46,539 nucleotides of DNA from contig UQHK01000016.1 in assembly GCA_900540855.1 (NCBI GenBank), positions 1-46,539 of the forward strand, in the 5' to 3' direction. Source of the stretch: an uncultured Collinsella sp. (lineage in GTDB: Bacteria; Actinomycetota; Coriobacteriia; Coriobacteriales; Coriobacteriaceae). Positions 31,948-40,586 of the stretch are shown one piece after another (position 1 is the stretch's first letter; each line of letters starts with the position of its first letter). A program made the position numbers and the translations under genes. The notes beneath the pieces were generated by a model. It had not been told where the DNA came from, did no database searches, and saw only the letters and a list, made by a program, of their open reading frames with translations.

Positions 31948-31980
31948 AAAGCGCGGAGCCGCATGGCGACTCCGCGCTTT
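31948..31980 (-). terminator. Duplicated copy of the permease terminator
   Basis: AAAGCGCGGAG and CTCCGCGCTTT, 11 bp, same arms as the permease terminator at 34005-34039. It came with the tandem duplication and now lies between surface genes B and A. Confidence 0.8.
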
Positions 31981-32006
31981 ATTGTTCAGCTTTTGCAGCC
32001 TTGCCC

Positions 32007-32051
32007 TTACGCTACGAAGAAGTAGACGAGGAAGGCAAGGGCCGCGATCCA
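32007..32051 (-). pseudogene. 3' fragment of the NCS2 purine permease gene
   Basis: Reads WIAALAFLVYFFVA then TAA, the last 14 codons and stop of the permease at 34066-34110 (WIAAFAFLVYFFVA). Similarity stops at 32052 against the downstream flank of surface gene B. A left-over of the duplication of a roughly 2-kb segment. Confidence 0.88.
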
Positions 32052-32073
32052 CCCGTCCTGTGCGAAAAAGTGT

Positions 32074-33858
32074 TTACGAGCGTTTGCGACTCGCCAGGGC
32101 GCCTGTGACGATAGCGGCCGTTCCTACAAGGGCGGTCGCTATGATGGCTGCGCTCGAGGCGTCGCCGGTTGCCGCGAGCTTGCCGGTGGTCTTGGCTCCC
32201 GTGGCTGCAACTGCAACGGTCTTGGTTGTCTTCGTGCCCTCGGACTTGGAACCCTCGGGCTTGGTCTCGCCTGGCTTCTCCTCGGGTTTGATCTCCTCGG
32301 GAGGCACGGTGACCGTGCGCTTGGCGACAGCGGCGTCATAGGGGGAGTCGATCGTGGCGTCGCCCGTGCCGATGGTTTGACCTGCCTCGTAGGAGATGCT
32401 GGGGCCGTACTCTTCTTCGTAGCGATAGTTAATGATCTTGCCGCCTGCGGGCGTCTGGATGGGAGCGCCTTCGATCTCGATGGTGCCGATCGCCTTGCCA
32501 TCCTCGCTTATGGCAAGAGCGAAGATTGCCGCCGTGTCTCCCTCGGCCGTGAGCTTGCTGCGGACGATCGAGATACTCGCGGGCGTGATGCCCTCGTAGG
32601 TCTGGGCGAAGATACCGATGTTCAGACCCCTAGGCTCAGGGATGACCTCGCCGCTTTGGTCGTTGCTGTAGTGATCGGGGCCATCGCCACCGGTCTCGAC
32701 ATAGCGGGCTATAGCCTTAACAACGGAGTCGCTGATGTAGATGTGGCCGCCAGCGACGTTTGGCTGGTGGTTTCTGGTAGAGATTGCAACCGAGAATTTG
32801 CCTTCTGCGAACGCGTCCACGATGGAACCATTCTTGATGACGATGTCGTCCCCGTCAGTGATGAGGGCGATGGCCTGGCCGCCGCTCGCGCTTGTGCGGA
32901 CCGTCACGGTCGCGTGATCGAGCGTAACGCCCTTGTAGGCATAGACACCATATTCAACACCGCTTGCGTCAAGGGAGGCGTTCGTGACCGCGAGACTACC
33001 CTCAGCGTCGACGGCAAGATCTCCCTGGGAGTTCGCCTTGACCTGGCTGCCGCCCGAGATGTCGATGTTGCCGTCAGCCCAAATCGCCGCTTCTTCTATC
33101 GAGCTTGCTTCTACCTTGCCACCGCCTTTGATGATCAGGTCACTGCCCGCGGCGATGCCGTAACCTTCGCTTCCTTTAGCGATCACTGTGCCAGAGGAAT
33201 CGATGGTGGTCTTGCCCTTGGATTGGATGCCTTCGGTACCGCCCGTTGCATTCACGGTGCCCGAGCCCGTGATAGAGAGATCGCCCTTTGCCTCAATTCC
33301 GTCGGAAGTAGTGCTTGTGGTGTTCACAGTGCCTGGGCCAGAAATGGAGAGGTCGCCTGTGGATTTAATTGCATCGGCCTCAGCTGTCACATTGAGCTCA
33401 TCCGTGCTATTCGAGCTCGTTATGTTCAACTCTGCTTTCTGGCTAGTGCAATCCTGCGCCTTGATGGCGGCCCCGGTGTAATCGGGCTCGGTTTTCACGG
33501 TGTTCTTGCCCTCGTAGGCAATGTTGAGCTTGCCCGCAGCCTGGATCGCACCGCCGTCATAGCCGTTGAGCTTCATATCGTCGGCGCCGTCCCAGCTCCA
33601 GGTGCCGGCACCGTCGCCCGCCGCAGTGCCGGCATTGTACTGGGTGCCGCCAACATCAATCCACTCCGCCGCGAGCGAGACGCTCGGCATGAGCAGCGAG
33701 CTTACCGTGAGCGCGCATACGGCTCCCACGACGATGCGGCGCGTCACGCGGCGCCAGCTGCCGTGTGCGAGCAACGTGCGACGGCGCAGGTCGGGCTCGA
33801 CAAAATGGGCTCCAGAGGTTTTGTCATTGCGCTTGGGGGTCGTGAACAAGGCGGCCAT
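32074..33858 (-). CDS. Wall-anchored surface protein, Cthe_2159-like beta-helix (copy B)
   Basis: 594 aa from MAALFTTPKRNDKTSGAH at 33858, GGGAG upstream. Same plan as copy A: long N-region, signal ending SLAAEW, a repeat-rich beta-helix body (DAIKSTGDLSISGPG, DGIEAKGDLSITGSG), Pro/Lys linker, LAATGD, hydrophobic segment and RKRS. Likely binds acidic or plant polysaccharides if it follows Cthe_2159, which is inference. Two or three extra repeat coils relative to A. Located directly after the permease terminator and read from its own leader. Confidence 0.75.
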   Translation of the reverse strand: MAALFTTPKRNDKTSGAHFVEPDLRRRTLLAHGSWRRVTRRIVVGAVCALTVSSLLMPSVSLAAEWIDVGGTQYNAGTAAGDGAGTWSWDGADDMKLNGYDGGAIQAAGKLNIAYEGKNTVKTEPDYTGAAIKAQDCTSQKAELNITSSNSTDELNVTAEADAIKSTGDLSISGPGTVNTTSTTSDGIEAKGDLSITGSGTVNATGGTEGIQSKGKTTIDSSGTVIAKGSEGYGIAAGSDLIIKGGGKVEASSIEEAAIWADGNIDISGGSQVKANSQGDLAVDAEGSLAVTNASLDASGVEYGVYAYKGVTLDHATVTVRTSASGGQAIALITDGDDIVIKNGSIVDAFAEGKFSVAISTRNHQPNVAGGHIYISDSVVKAIARYVETGGDGPDHYSNDQSGEVIPEPRGLNIGIFAQTYEGITPASISIVRSKLTAEGDTAAIFALAISEDGKAIGTIEIEGAPIQTPAGGKIINYRYEEEYGPSISYEAGQTIGTGDATIDSPYDAAVAKRTVTVPPEEIKPEEKPGETKPEGSKSEGTKTTKTVAVAATGAKTTGKLAATGDASSAAIIATALVGTAAIVTGALASRKRS

Positions 33859-33960
33859 GGTTACTCCCATCCTCATAGGGCCTATGCGGTTATATCCAGC
33901 ATATCTGCAGGATGTAGCCGTCGGTAGTGCCGTTTGGAGAGCAAAACGTCCAAAACTTGC
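33859..33960 (-). promoter_or_regulatory. Leader of surface protein B
   Basis: Counterpart of 31803-31905, sharing CCAAACGGCACTACCG and ATAGGCCCTATGAG. Differences between the two leaders are spread over all codon positions when read in the frame of the gene, so it is more likely non-coding. Confidence 0.5.
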
Positions 33961-34000
33961 GAAGCAATACATCGCGTGTCCGTGTGGTGCCTGGCTTTAA

Positions 34001-34039
34001 AAGCAAAGCGCGGAGCCGCTCGATGCGACTCCGCGCTTT
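34001..34039 (-). terminator. Terminator after the purine permease
   Basis: AAAGCGCGGAG (34005-34015) and CTCCGCGCTTT (34029-34039), followed on the minus strand by a T-rich tail. Confidence 0.8.
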
Positions 34040-34065
34040 GCTGTTTGGTATTGCGAATCTTGCGC

Positions 34066-35379
34066 CTACGCTACAAAGAAGTAGACGAGGAAGGCGAAGG
34101 CTGCGATCCACATGAGCGGCTTGATCTTGGAGGCCTCGCCCTTAAAGAGCGCGACGATCACGTAGGCGATAAAGCCCAGGCCAATGCCGGCAGAGATGGA
34201 GTAGGTGAAGGGCACGCCGGCGACAATCATGAACGCCGGGAAACCCTGCGACACGTCGGACCAGTCGATCTCGGAGGCCTCGCTCATCATGAGGTAACCG
34301 ACGTAGACCAGAGCACCGCAGGTGGCGGCGCTGGAAACGATGGTGACGATGGGGGAGAAGAACGCGGCGAGAATGAACAGCACGCCGGTGGTGACGGAGG
34401 TGAGGCCCGTGCGGCCACCGTCGGCAGCGCCAGAGGTGGACTCGACGAAGGTGGTGATGGAGGAGACGCCCATAAAGCCACCGGCAGCAGCGGCCACGGA
34501 GTCGACGACCAGGATGGGACGGATGTCCTCGACATTGCCGTCCTCGGTCAAGAACTCGCCCTGCTTGGCGACGGCCATCGCGGTGCCCATGGTGTCGAAG
34601 AAGTCGCTCATGAGCAGCGAGAAGGCAACGACGAGCAGCATCGGGTCGGTCAGGACCTTCACGATGGCAAGGTTGCCGTCGGCAGTGCTGGCAAACGGGG
34701 CGCCGAAGGTCGAGAAGTCGAGCGGTGCGATGAGGCCCTCGGGCGCATGGGTGACGCCCAGCGGGATTCCGGCGATAACGGCGACGATGATGCCGATGAG
34801 CAGCGAGCCCGGCACGTTGCGGGAAGCCAGGGCAACCGTCACGACGATGGAGATGATGCCGACGATAAAGGTGGGGGAGGCGATGTCGCCCAGGCCGACG
34901 AGCGTACCGGCGCCAGCGGTGATGATGCCGGCGTCGCACAGGCCGATCATGGCGATAAACAGGCCCAGACCCACCGAGATGGCGTGGCGCAGGACCACGG
35001 GGATGGCGTCCATGATGGCCTCGCGCAGGCCGCAAAGGACGAGCAGCAAGATGACGATACCCTCGAGGAAGATAACGCTCATGGCGACGTGCCAGTCACC
35101 GCCGCACATGGTGGTGGTGATGCCCGCGATCATGGCGTTGATGCCCAGGCCTGAAGCGCAGGCGAGCGGGCGGTTTGCGAAGATGCCCATGCAGATGGTC
35201 ATGATGCCGGCGCCCAGGCAGGTGGCGCAGGCGAGCGCTCCCGCATCAATACCAGCGCCCGAGAGCACTGCGGGGTTGACGGCGATGATGTAGGCCATCG
35301 CCAGGAATGTTGTCAGTCCAGCGCGAAGTTCGGTCCCGATTGTGGACTTGCGCTCACTGACGTGAAAAAGTTCGTCCAT
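34066..35379 (-). CDS. Purine (adenine/guanine/hypoxanthine) permease, AzgA/PbuG type
   Basis: 437 aa from MDELFHVSERKSTIGTELRAG at 35379; GGAAAGG lies a few bases upstream. NCS2 AzgA-like group: FLAMAYIIAVNP in TM1, SDFFDTMGTAMAVAKQ in the substrate site, STTFVESTSGAADGGRTGL. Distinct from the UraA-type gene at 27855. About 14 membrane segments. Transcribed alone, ending at the 34005 terminator; its 3' end was copied to 32007. Confidence 0.88.
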   Translation of the reverse strand: MDELFHVSERKSTIGTELRAGLTTFLAMAYIIAVNPAVLSGAGIDAGALACATCLGAGIMTICMGIFANRPLACASGLGINAMIAGITTTMCGGDWHVAMSVIFLEGIVILLLVLCGLREAIMDAIPVVLRHAISVGLGLFIAMIGLCDAGIITAGAGTLVGLGDIASPTFIVGIISIVVTVALASRNVPGSLLIGIIVAVIAGIPLGVTHAPEGLIAPLDFSTFGAPFASTADGNLAIVKVLTDPMLLVVAFSLLMSDFFDTMGTAMAVAKQGEFLTEDGNVEDIRPILVVDSVAAAAGGFMGVSSITTFVESTSGAADGGRTGLTSVTTGVLFILAAFFSPIVTIVSSAATCGALVYVGYLMMSEASEIDWSDVSQGFPAFMIVAGVPFTYSISAGIGLGFIAYVIVALFKGEASKIKPLMWIAAFAFLVYFFVA

Positions 35380-35572
35380 GCATACCCTTTCCTTGTTCGG
35401 CCCCGAGTTTAGGCCGATTGACACGAACTCATTTACTATATCGCCTTTACAACCTTGCTGTTCCTCGCATGTTGATGTTCGGCGCTTTGTAACAGACGGA
35501 CGGTATTTATCGCATGAAAATGTGTGGGTACCGTATACTTAAGCGGTTACAACGACCCCTATGGAGGAACGT

Positions 35573-35992
35573 ATGATTAAAGAGCTTTGCCACGACGAGG
35601 CTATCCTGTCCCAGCGTTGCGAGGTTGCGACCGTCGAGGACGAGTCGGTTGCTCAGGACCTGATCGATACCATCAAGTCGCTCGACGATGCCGGCTGCCT
35701 TGCCGCTAACCAGATTGGCGTTACCAAGAAGGTTTGCGTCTACCTGGACGACGCCGGCGAGCCCCACGTGCTCTACAACCCCCGTCTGGTGTTTGGCCTG
35801 GGTGCCAGCAAGATGGAGGAGAGCTGCCTGACGCACGAGGAGGTCACCAAGTCCACGCGCTATATCAAGTGCAAGGTTGCCTTTGACCAGATCGTCGACG
35901 GCAAGATGAAGGAGTGCCGCCGCGATTACGCAGGCTTTGAGGCGCAAATGATCCAGCACATGATTGATCACTGTCTTGGAAAGTTGGTCTAA
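35573..35992 (+). CDS. Peptide deformylase-like protein with altered HExxH
   Basis: 139 aa from ATG 35573, GGAGG five bases upstream; the frame's earlier ATG at 35561 lies over the Shine-Dalgarno. Motif I CLAANQIG (42-49) and motif II EESCLTHE, with the metal ligand C85, are present. Motif III reads QHMIDHC (128-134), so both His ligands (129, 133) are kept but the catalytic Glu is Met130 (ATG in the DNA). Deformylase activity is unlikely without another general base. Compare the gene at 43204, with HEIDH. Confidence 0.8.
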   Translation: MIKELCHDEAILSQRCEVATVEDESVAQDLIDTIKSLDDAGCLAANQIGVTKKVCVYLDDAGEPHVLYNPRLVFGLGASKMEESCLTHEEVTKSTRYIKCKVAFDQIVDGKMKECRRDYAGFEAQMIQHMIDHCLGKLV

Positions 35993-36023
35993 GGGGACCA
36001 AAGCACCGCACCTCGTCGTTTTT

Positions 36024-36064
36024 AGTCCGGGTATGACATTGTTGTCATGTCCGGACTTTTTTGT
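36024..36064 (+). terminator. Terminator after the deformylase-like gene
   Basis: AGTCCGGGTATGACA (36024-36038) pairs with TGTCATGTCCGGACT with one internal mismatch region, then TTTTTT. Confidence 0.8.
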
Positions 36065-36123
36065 TTAGCGCTCCTTTGTTTGGTGACAATGACCTTAGTA
36101 AGAACATTGAGCTAGGAGGCGCT

Positions 36124-37089
36124 ATGTGCACGAGCATTCGATTTACCGATAATTCCGGCCACATGTATCTGGGCCGCAACCTCGACTGGAGCTTTGGATA
36201 CGGCGAGCAGGTTCGCGTGGTGCCCCGCGGGTTCCACATCCCGTACTCGTTTATCGACGATGCGACGGCGGCGCATGCGGTAATCGGTATGTGTATCGAT
36301 TACAAGAACTATCCCATGTTTTTCGATTGCGGCAACGATGCGGGCCTGGCTGTGGCGGGGCTCAACTTTCCCGGCTATGCCGAGTATGCCGAGGGGCCGG
36401 TTGATGGCAAGACCAATATCGCGGCCTACGAGTTTCCCCTGTGGGTGGCGGCGACGTTCTCGACGGTCGACGAGGCCGAGGCTGCACTGCGCGATACGGT
36501 GATTGTCGCCAAATCTGCCGGCGAGGGCCTGGGCGTGTCGCTGCTCCATTGGATTATCGGCGACAGCCAGCGCAGTATCGTGGTCGAGATGATGGCCGAC
36601 GGCCTGCATGTATACGACGACCCGGTCGATACCCTTGCCAACCAGCCGATTTTCCCGTGGCATATGGAAAACCTGCGCACCTATATCACCGCCACCAGCG
36701 ATTTTCCGCAGACGGCGACATGGCGCGCCGCCGAGCTCAAGCCTTATGGCGCTGGTGCCGGCATGCGCGGTATTCCGGGCGATTGCTATTCGCCGAGCCG
36801 TTTTGTAAAGGCTGCCTACCTCAATGCCAATTACCCGCAAAAGGGCAGCGAGGCCGAAAACGTCGTCCGCATGTTCCGTTCGCTCGAGGGCGTGGCGATG
36901 ATCGAGGGAGCGTCCAAGATGGGCGACGGCAAGTTCGAGAAGACCATCTACACCGGATGCTTTAGCGCGCGTACGGGCAATTATTACTACGCGACCTACG
37001 ATGACCCATCGATTCGCTACGTGAGCCTGATGGATGCCGAGGGCGCGAGCCCCGATAGGCTCGTGGTTCCCGAGCCGCGTCGTTCGTAG
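36124..37089 (+). CDS. bsh: Choloylglycine hydrolase (bile salt hydrolase)
   Basis: 321 aa, ATG 36124 behind AGGAGG. Ntn-hydrolase: Cys2 becomes the N-terminal nucleophile after Met removal; R18 and D21 (LGRNLDWSF), N81 (LNFPGY), N173 (LANQP) and R226 (SPSRFVKA) are in place. It removes glycine or taurine from bile acids in the gut lumen/cytosol. Penicillin V acylase of the same family is the alternative; the gut setting and length favour BSH. It is flanked by terminators, so it is expressed alone. Confidence 0.82.
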   Translation: MCTSIRFTDNSGHMYLGRNLDWSFGYGEQVRVVPRGFHIPYSFIDDATAAHAVIGMCIDYKNYPMFFDCGNDAGLAVAGLNFPGYAEYAEGPVDGKTNIAAYEFPLWVAATFSTVDEAEAALRDTVIVAKSAGEGLGVSLLHWIIGDSQRSIVVEMMADGLHVYDDPVDTLANQPIFPWHMENLRTYITATSDFPQTATWRAAELKPYGAGAGMRGIPGDCYSPSRFVKAAYLNANYPQKGSEAENVVRMFRSLEGVAMIEGASKMGDGKFEKTIYTGCFSARTGNYYYATYDDPSIRYVSLMDAEGASPDRLVVPEPRRS

Positions 37090-37112
37090 CTCACTGGTCC
37101 GTTGCGACATAA

Positions 37113-37148
37113 AACGGCCTCGCACCTCTTATGAGATGCGAGGCCGTT
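37113..37148. terminator. Bidirectional terminator bsh/kup
   Basis: AACGGCCTCGCA (37113-37124) pairs with TGCGAGGCCGTT (37137-37148); on the minus strand followed by TTAT after the stem. Confidence 0.8.
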
Positions 37149-37170
37149 GTCGTCAATGGCTGGTGGCGTG

Positions 37171-39399
37171 TTAGAAGTTGGCGTCGTTGAACTGGGTGCT
37201 CTCGAGTCCGTCGAGTTGCTGTTCGGGCGTATCTGCGACGCTCTCGAGCAGCTCAGTGGGATCGACGTTCATATTCTTACCGGCCTCGTTGCCGTTGACC
37301 AGGTCGTCCGAGAAGATGTCGACTTCCATTTCTTCGGCCTCTTCGATCTGAACCTCGAGCGGCACTTGGGTGCGCACGAGCTTAACGGCCGGGCGCATGC
37401 GGGCAAACAGCGGCACGTACTCGATGATGATGGCCGAGTTCTCGAGACCGTACCAGCGTGCCGGGCTTCCGCAGGCGCGGCGGACGGCGTACTTGATGGC
37501 CATCACGCGGTGGTCATTGCGGTTGATGTCCGTTTCGGGGGCGAGCATCTTGCGCAGCATACAAAAACGGAAGTCGCCCACGTTGCCGCGCGTCTCGTAG
37601 ATGGAGTAGGTGTGATGCTGCGGCGGCAGCTCACCCGATGCCATCAAGTCGCCAACGATTTGGCGCAGGTAGGCATTAACGCGCTGGTTGACCTTAAAGC
37701 CCAGGTCCAGGCGCACGCGGAACAAAAAGTCCGTGCCAAAGGTCTCGACGGAATACTCGTGCGTATAGGGCTCGTCGGTAACGTGCACGTTGATGAACCA
37801 GTATGCCTTGGCGCGCTTGGGATGCTTATCCAAGATGGAATAGAGCACGTCGCGGTCGAGCGTGAGCGGGTCGGGGCTGTTGGTGAGGAACACCAGATTG
37901 TCGGCGAGCACGGGGTAGGTCTCGTCGTTGCGCAGGCGGTTGAGCTGGTCAATGTACTTGGAGACGGGCAGCAGGATCGTCTGCGTGCGCTCGATGGCGG
38001 TGCCGCGGCGCCACACGTACATAAGGCCAAACAGCAGCGAGGCCAAGAAGATCATTACGTAGCCGCCGTCAAAGAACATGGTAAGGCACGAGGCGAAAAA
38101 GCACAGCTCAATGGCGCCGAAGAGCAGGGCGAAGACGCAGGCGCCCAGCTTGTGCTTGAGAATGCCGGCGATATAGCTCGTCAAAAGCGTGGTGGTCATA
38201 AGCATGGTCACGGTAATGGCGAGGCCGTAGGCACTCTCCATGCGCTCGGAGTTTTGGAACAGCAGCACGATGAAGATGCAGCCGACCCACATGATGTTAT
38301 TGACGAGTGGAATATAGAGCTGGCCCTTGGTGTCGCTGGGGTAGTGGATGCGCAGGTGCGGCATAAGGTTGAGGCGCGTTGCCTCGGATACCAGCGAGAA
38401 CGAGCCGGTGATGAGCGCCTGTGAGGCGATGATGGCCGCCACGGCCGAAAGCACGATGGCAAAGGGGCGTAGGGGCTCGGGGAGCATCATATAGAACGGG
38501 TTGACGATATCCATCGCGAGCATCTGGGGGTTGGAGTTATTGGCGAGTAGCCAAGCTCCCTGACCCAGATAGTTGAGGATAAGGGCCGCCTTAACAAATG
38601 GCCAGGATGCATAGATGTTTGCCTTGCCCACGTGGCCCATGTCCGAGTAGAGTGCCTCGGCACCGGTTGTCGACAGGAAGACAAAGCCGAGCACCATAAT
38701 GCCCGAATGGTTGATGGGCGAGAACAGGAACATAATGCCGCGGATGGGGTTGAGCGCGCGCAAGATGGACAGGTTGCCGAGCATGTTGAACAGACCGGCG
38801 CCTGCCAGGAACAGGAACCACAGCGTCATGAGCGGGCCGAAGAGCTTGCCGATTGACGAGGTGCCGGCGCGCTGCATGGCAAATAGGCCGCAGATAATGA
38901 TGATGGTGATGATGATGACGTTGGTCTGGCCGTCGCCCAGCAGCGCATGGCCCCATTCGATGGTGCGCAGACCCTCGATGGCTGTGGTGACCGTGACGGC
39001 GGGGGTGAGGATGCCGTCGGCGAGCAGCGCCGCGCCGCCGATCATGGCGGGCAGAATCAGCCATGGTGCCACCTTGCGTACGAGGCTGAACAGGGCGAAG
39101 ATGCCGCCTTCGTTGTGGTTGTCGGCCTTCATGGCGATTACCACGTACTTGACCGTGGTCACGAGCGTCATGGTCCAGATGACGAGCGAAAGCGCGCCCA
39201 GGATCATGTCCTCGCTGACGGTACCGATGCCGCCGTTGTTGGCGACGATTGATTTCATGGTGTACATGGGGCTCGTGCCGATGTCGCCATAGACGACGCC
39301 GAGCGTTACGAGCAGCATGCCAGCGGAGAGGGGGATGGCTCCGTGCCCGCCTTGCCCGCGCTGGTCTTGGAGGTTTGCCTCCAGTTTGTTGTGTGCCAC
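37171..39399 (-). CDS. kup: Potassium uptake protein Kup
   Basis: 742 aa with start GTG 39399: AAGGGAG lies exactly at the right distance (TCCTC spacer), whereas the longer ATG at 39417 has no site. KUP/HAK family: LVTLGVVYGDIGTSPMYT at the N terminus, about 12 membrane segments, and a long soluble C terminus with acidic tail (QIEEAEEMEVDIF...). Imports K+ with H+. Possibly c-di-AMP regulated, as in other Gram-positives; not seen in this sequence. Confidence 0.88.
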   Translation of the reverse strand: MAHNKLEANLQDQRGQGGHGAIPLSAGMLLVTLGVVYGDIGTSPMYTMKSIVANNGGIGTVSEDMILGALSLVIWTMTLVTTVKYVVIAMKADNHNEGGIFALFSLVRKVAPWLILPAMIGGAALLADGILTPAVTVTTAIEGLRTIEWGHALLGDGQTNVIIITIIIICGLFAMQRAGTSSIGKLFGPLMTLWFLFLAGAGLFNMLGNLSILRALNPIRGIMFLFSPINHSGIMVLGFVFLSTTGAEALYSDMGHVGKANIYASWPFVKAALILNYLGQGAWLLANNSNPQMLAMDIVNPFYMMLPEPLRPFAIVLSAVAAIIASQALITGSFSLVSEATRLNLMPHLRIHYPSDTKGQLYIPLVNNIMWVGCIFIVLLFQNSERMESAYGLAITVTMLMTTTLLTSYIAGILKHKLGACVFALLFGAIELCFFASCLTMFFDGGYVMIFLASLLFGLMYVWRRGTAIERTQTILLPVSKYIDQLNRLRNDETYPVLADNLVFLTNSPDPLTLDRDVLYSILDKHPKRAKAYWFINVHVTDEPYTHEYSVETFGTDFLFRVRLDLGFKVNQRVNAYLRQIVGDLMASGELPPQHHTYSIYETRGNVGDFRFCMLRKMLAPETDINRNDHRVMAIKYAVRRACGSPARWYGLENSAIIIEYVPLFARMRPAVKLVRTQVPLEVQIEEAEEMEVDIFSDDLVNGNEAGKNMNVDPTELLESVADTPEQQLDGLESTQFNDANF

Positions 39400-39498
39400 G
39401 AGGACTCCCTTAGACATCCGGTTATCTGTCTAGGACAAAAAACTTTATGCCGTCTTTATACATACAAGAGCAGTTTGGCACATCGGGTTATTTTAGAC

Positions 39499-39522
39499 AA
39501 TAATCCTCAGCTGGGGATTATT
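39499..39522. other. Hairpin between kup and the EamA gene
   Basis: AATAATCC and GGATTATT with an 8-base loop, about 100 bases upstream of the kup start. It may end the EamA transcript or act in kup control. Confidence 0.35.
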
Positions 39523-39556
39523 TATCTACGCAGGTAGCATTTCAAAGCAGGGGCTT

Positions 39557-40468
39557 TTAAGCACGTGCTGTCTGGGCGATGCCAGCCTTGGCGTTTGCGC
39601 GTTTGCCGGCGAGTTCGCAAAAAATCGCGCCGCCGATGATAAGCGCGGCGCCCATCAGGCGGACCGGTGTTATGGCTTCACCCAAAAGGGCGGCCGAGAA
39701 CACGACCGCCGAAAGCGGCTCGAGGTAGCCGACGACGGCGACGGTCTGGACGGGCAGCTTGGCGACGGCGCTAAAGTAGAGCAGGCAACCAATGCCGGTG
39801 TTGACGACGCCGAGCATAGCGACGGCGCGCCAATCAATGCTGGCGGCGACGCCGGCGGACAGGAACGAGGGAGCGCCCTGCGTGATGAGCGTGAGGGCCA
39901 GTGCGGTCACAAAGGCGGCGCTCACTTGGAGTGCGGAGTTCTCGAGGCCCTCGATGTGCGGCGCACCCTTGCTGGCGATGACCATCAATGCATAGCAGAA
40001 GGCCGAGGCGATTCCACAGACGATGCCCGCAATGGGCATATTGCCGCCTAGACCTTGCGCTGCAATGAGAAAAGCACCGCAGGCGACGGCGACAAAGCCA
40101 GCGATTTTGCCGCCGGTCAGCTTTTCGCCAAAAATGAGCGGGGAGAGGGCCATAACGATGATGGGGCCACAGTAATACAACAGCGAGGAGATACCAACGC
40201 CGATCGTCTGATAGGCGCGGAACAGGAAAATCCAGCTGGCGCCCAGCGCGGCGCCCGAGACGATGAGCGCTGCGGCCTCGCGGGGGCGAGACGGAGCCTG
40301 CAGGTTATGGCGCTTGGTTATGAAGAGGATGGCGGCAAGGGTGAGAGCGCCCAAAAACGTGCGCAACAGTACGATATCGGAGCTCGGCAGCGCGATGGCA
40401 GCGGCGATGATGCCGTTGGAGCCAAACAATAGCAATGCTGCTAAGTACGTAAACAATCCGTTGTTCAT
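39557..40468 (-). CDS. EamA/DMT-family exporter
   Basis: 303 aa, about ten membrane segments in two EamA repeats (each about 135 aa), with signature LLRTFLGAL and ENSALQVSAAF. Members export amino acids, metabolites or drugs. Divergent from the LysR gene at 40587, which probably controls it through the dyad at 40498. AGGGGAT precedes ATG 40468 at a somewhat long spacing. Confidence 0.82.
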   Translation of the reverse strand: MNNGLFTYLAALLLFGSNGIIAAAIALPSSDIVLLRTFLGALTLAAILFITKRHNLQAPSRPREAAALIVSGAALGASWIFLFRAYQTIGVGISSLLYYCGPIIVMALSPLIFGEKLTGGKIAGFVAVACGAFLIAAQGLGGNMPIAGIVCGIASAFCYALMVIASKGAPHIEGLENSALQVSAAFVTALALTLITQGAPSFLSAGVAASIDWRAVAMLGVVNTGIGCLLYFSAVAKLPVQTVAVVGYLEPLSAVVFSAALLGEAITPVRLMGAALIIGGAIFCELAGKRANAKAGIAQTARA

Positions 40469-40497
40469 GTGCTGACATCCCCTCTATATCCGAGCAT

Positions 40498-40514
40498 GTT
40501 CACTATGGGTGAAC
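40498..40514. promoter_or_regulatory. LysR-type operator between divergent genes
   Basis: GTTCAC, TATGG, GTGAAC: perfect 6-bp inverted repeat with T-N11-A core, in the 118-base space between the EamA gene and the LysR gene. Confidence 0.6.
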
Positions 40515-40586
40515 TGGCTTTAGAAGAAAAGCGAATATAATGCATGGATAACATGACAAAAACTCATGTAAAGGTGGAGGGGTGCC

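Noticed and set aside
31803..31964. N-terminal extension of the surface proteins upstream of MAALF
   Set aside because: The frame stays open and similar in both copies, but the extension starts inside the terminator in copy A and the GGGAG site favours MAALF; the differences are not concentrated at third positions.
30423..33927. Two long plus-strand open frames (482 and 516 aa) that resemble each other
   Set aside because: They resemble each other only because they are antisense to the duplicated surface genes; those genes have signal peptides and sorting tails.
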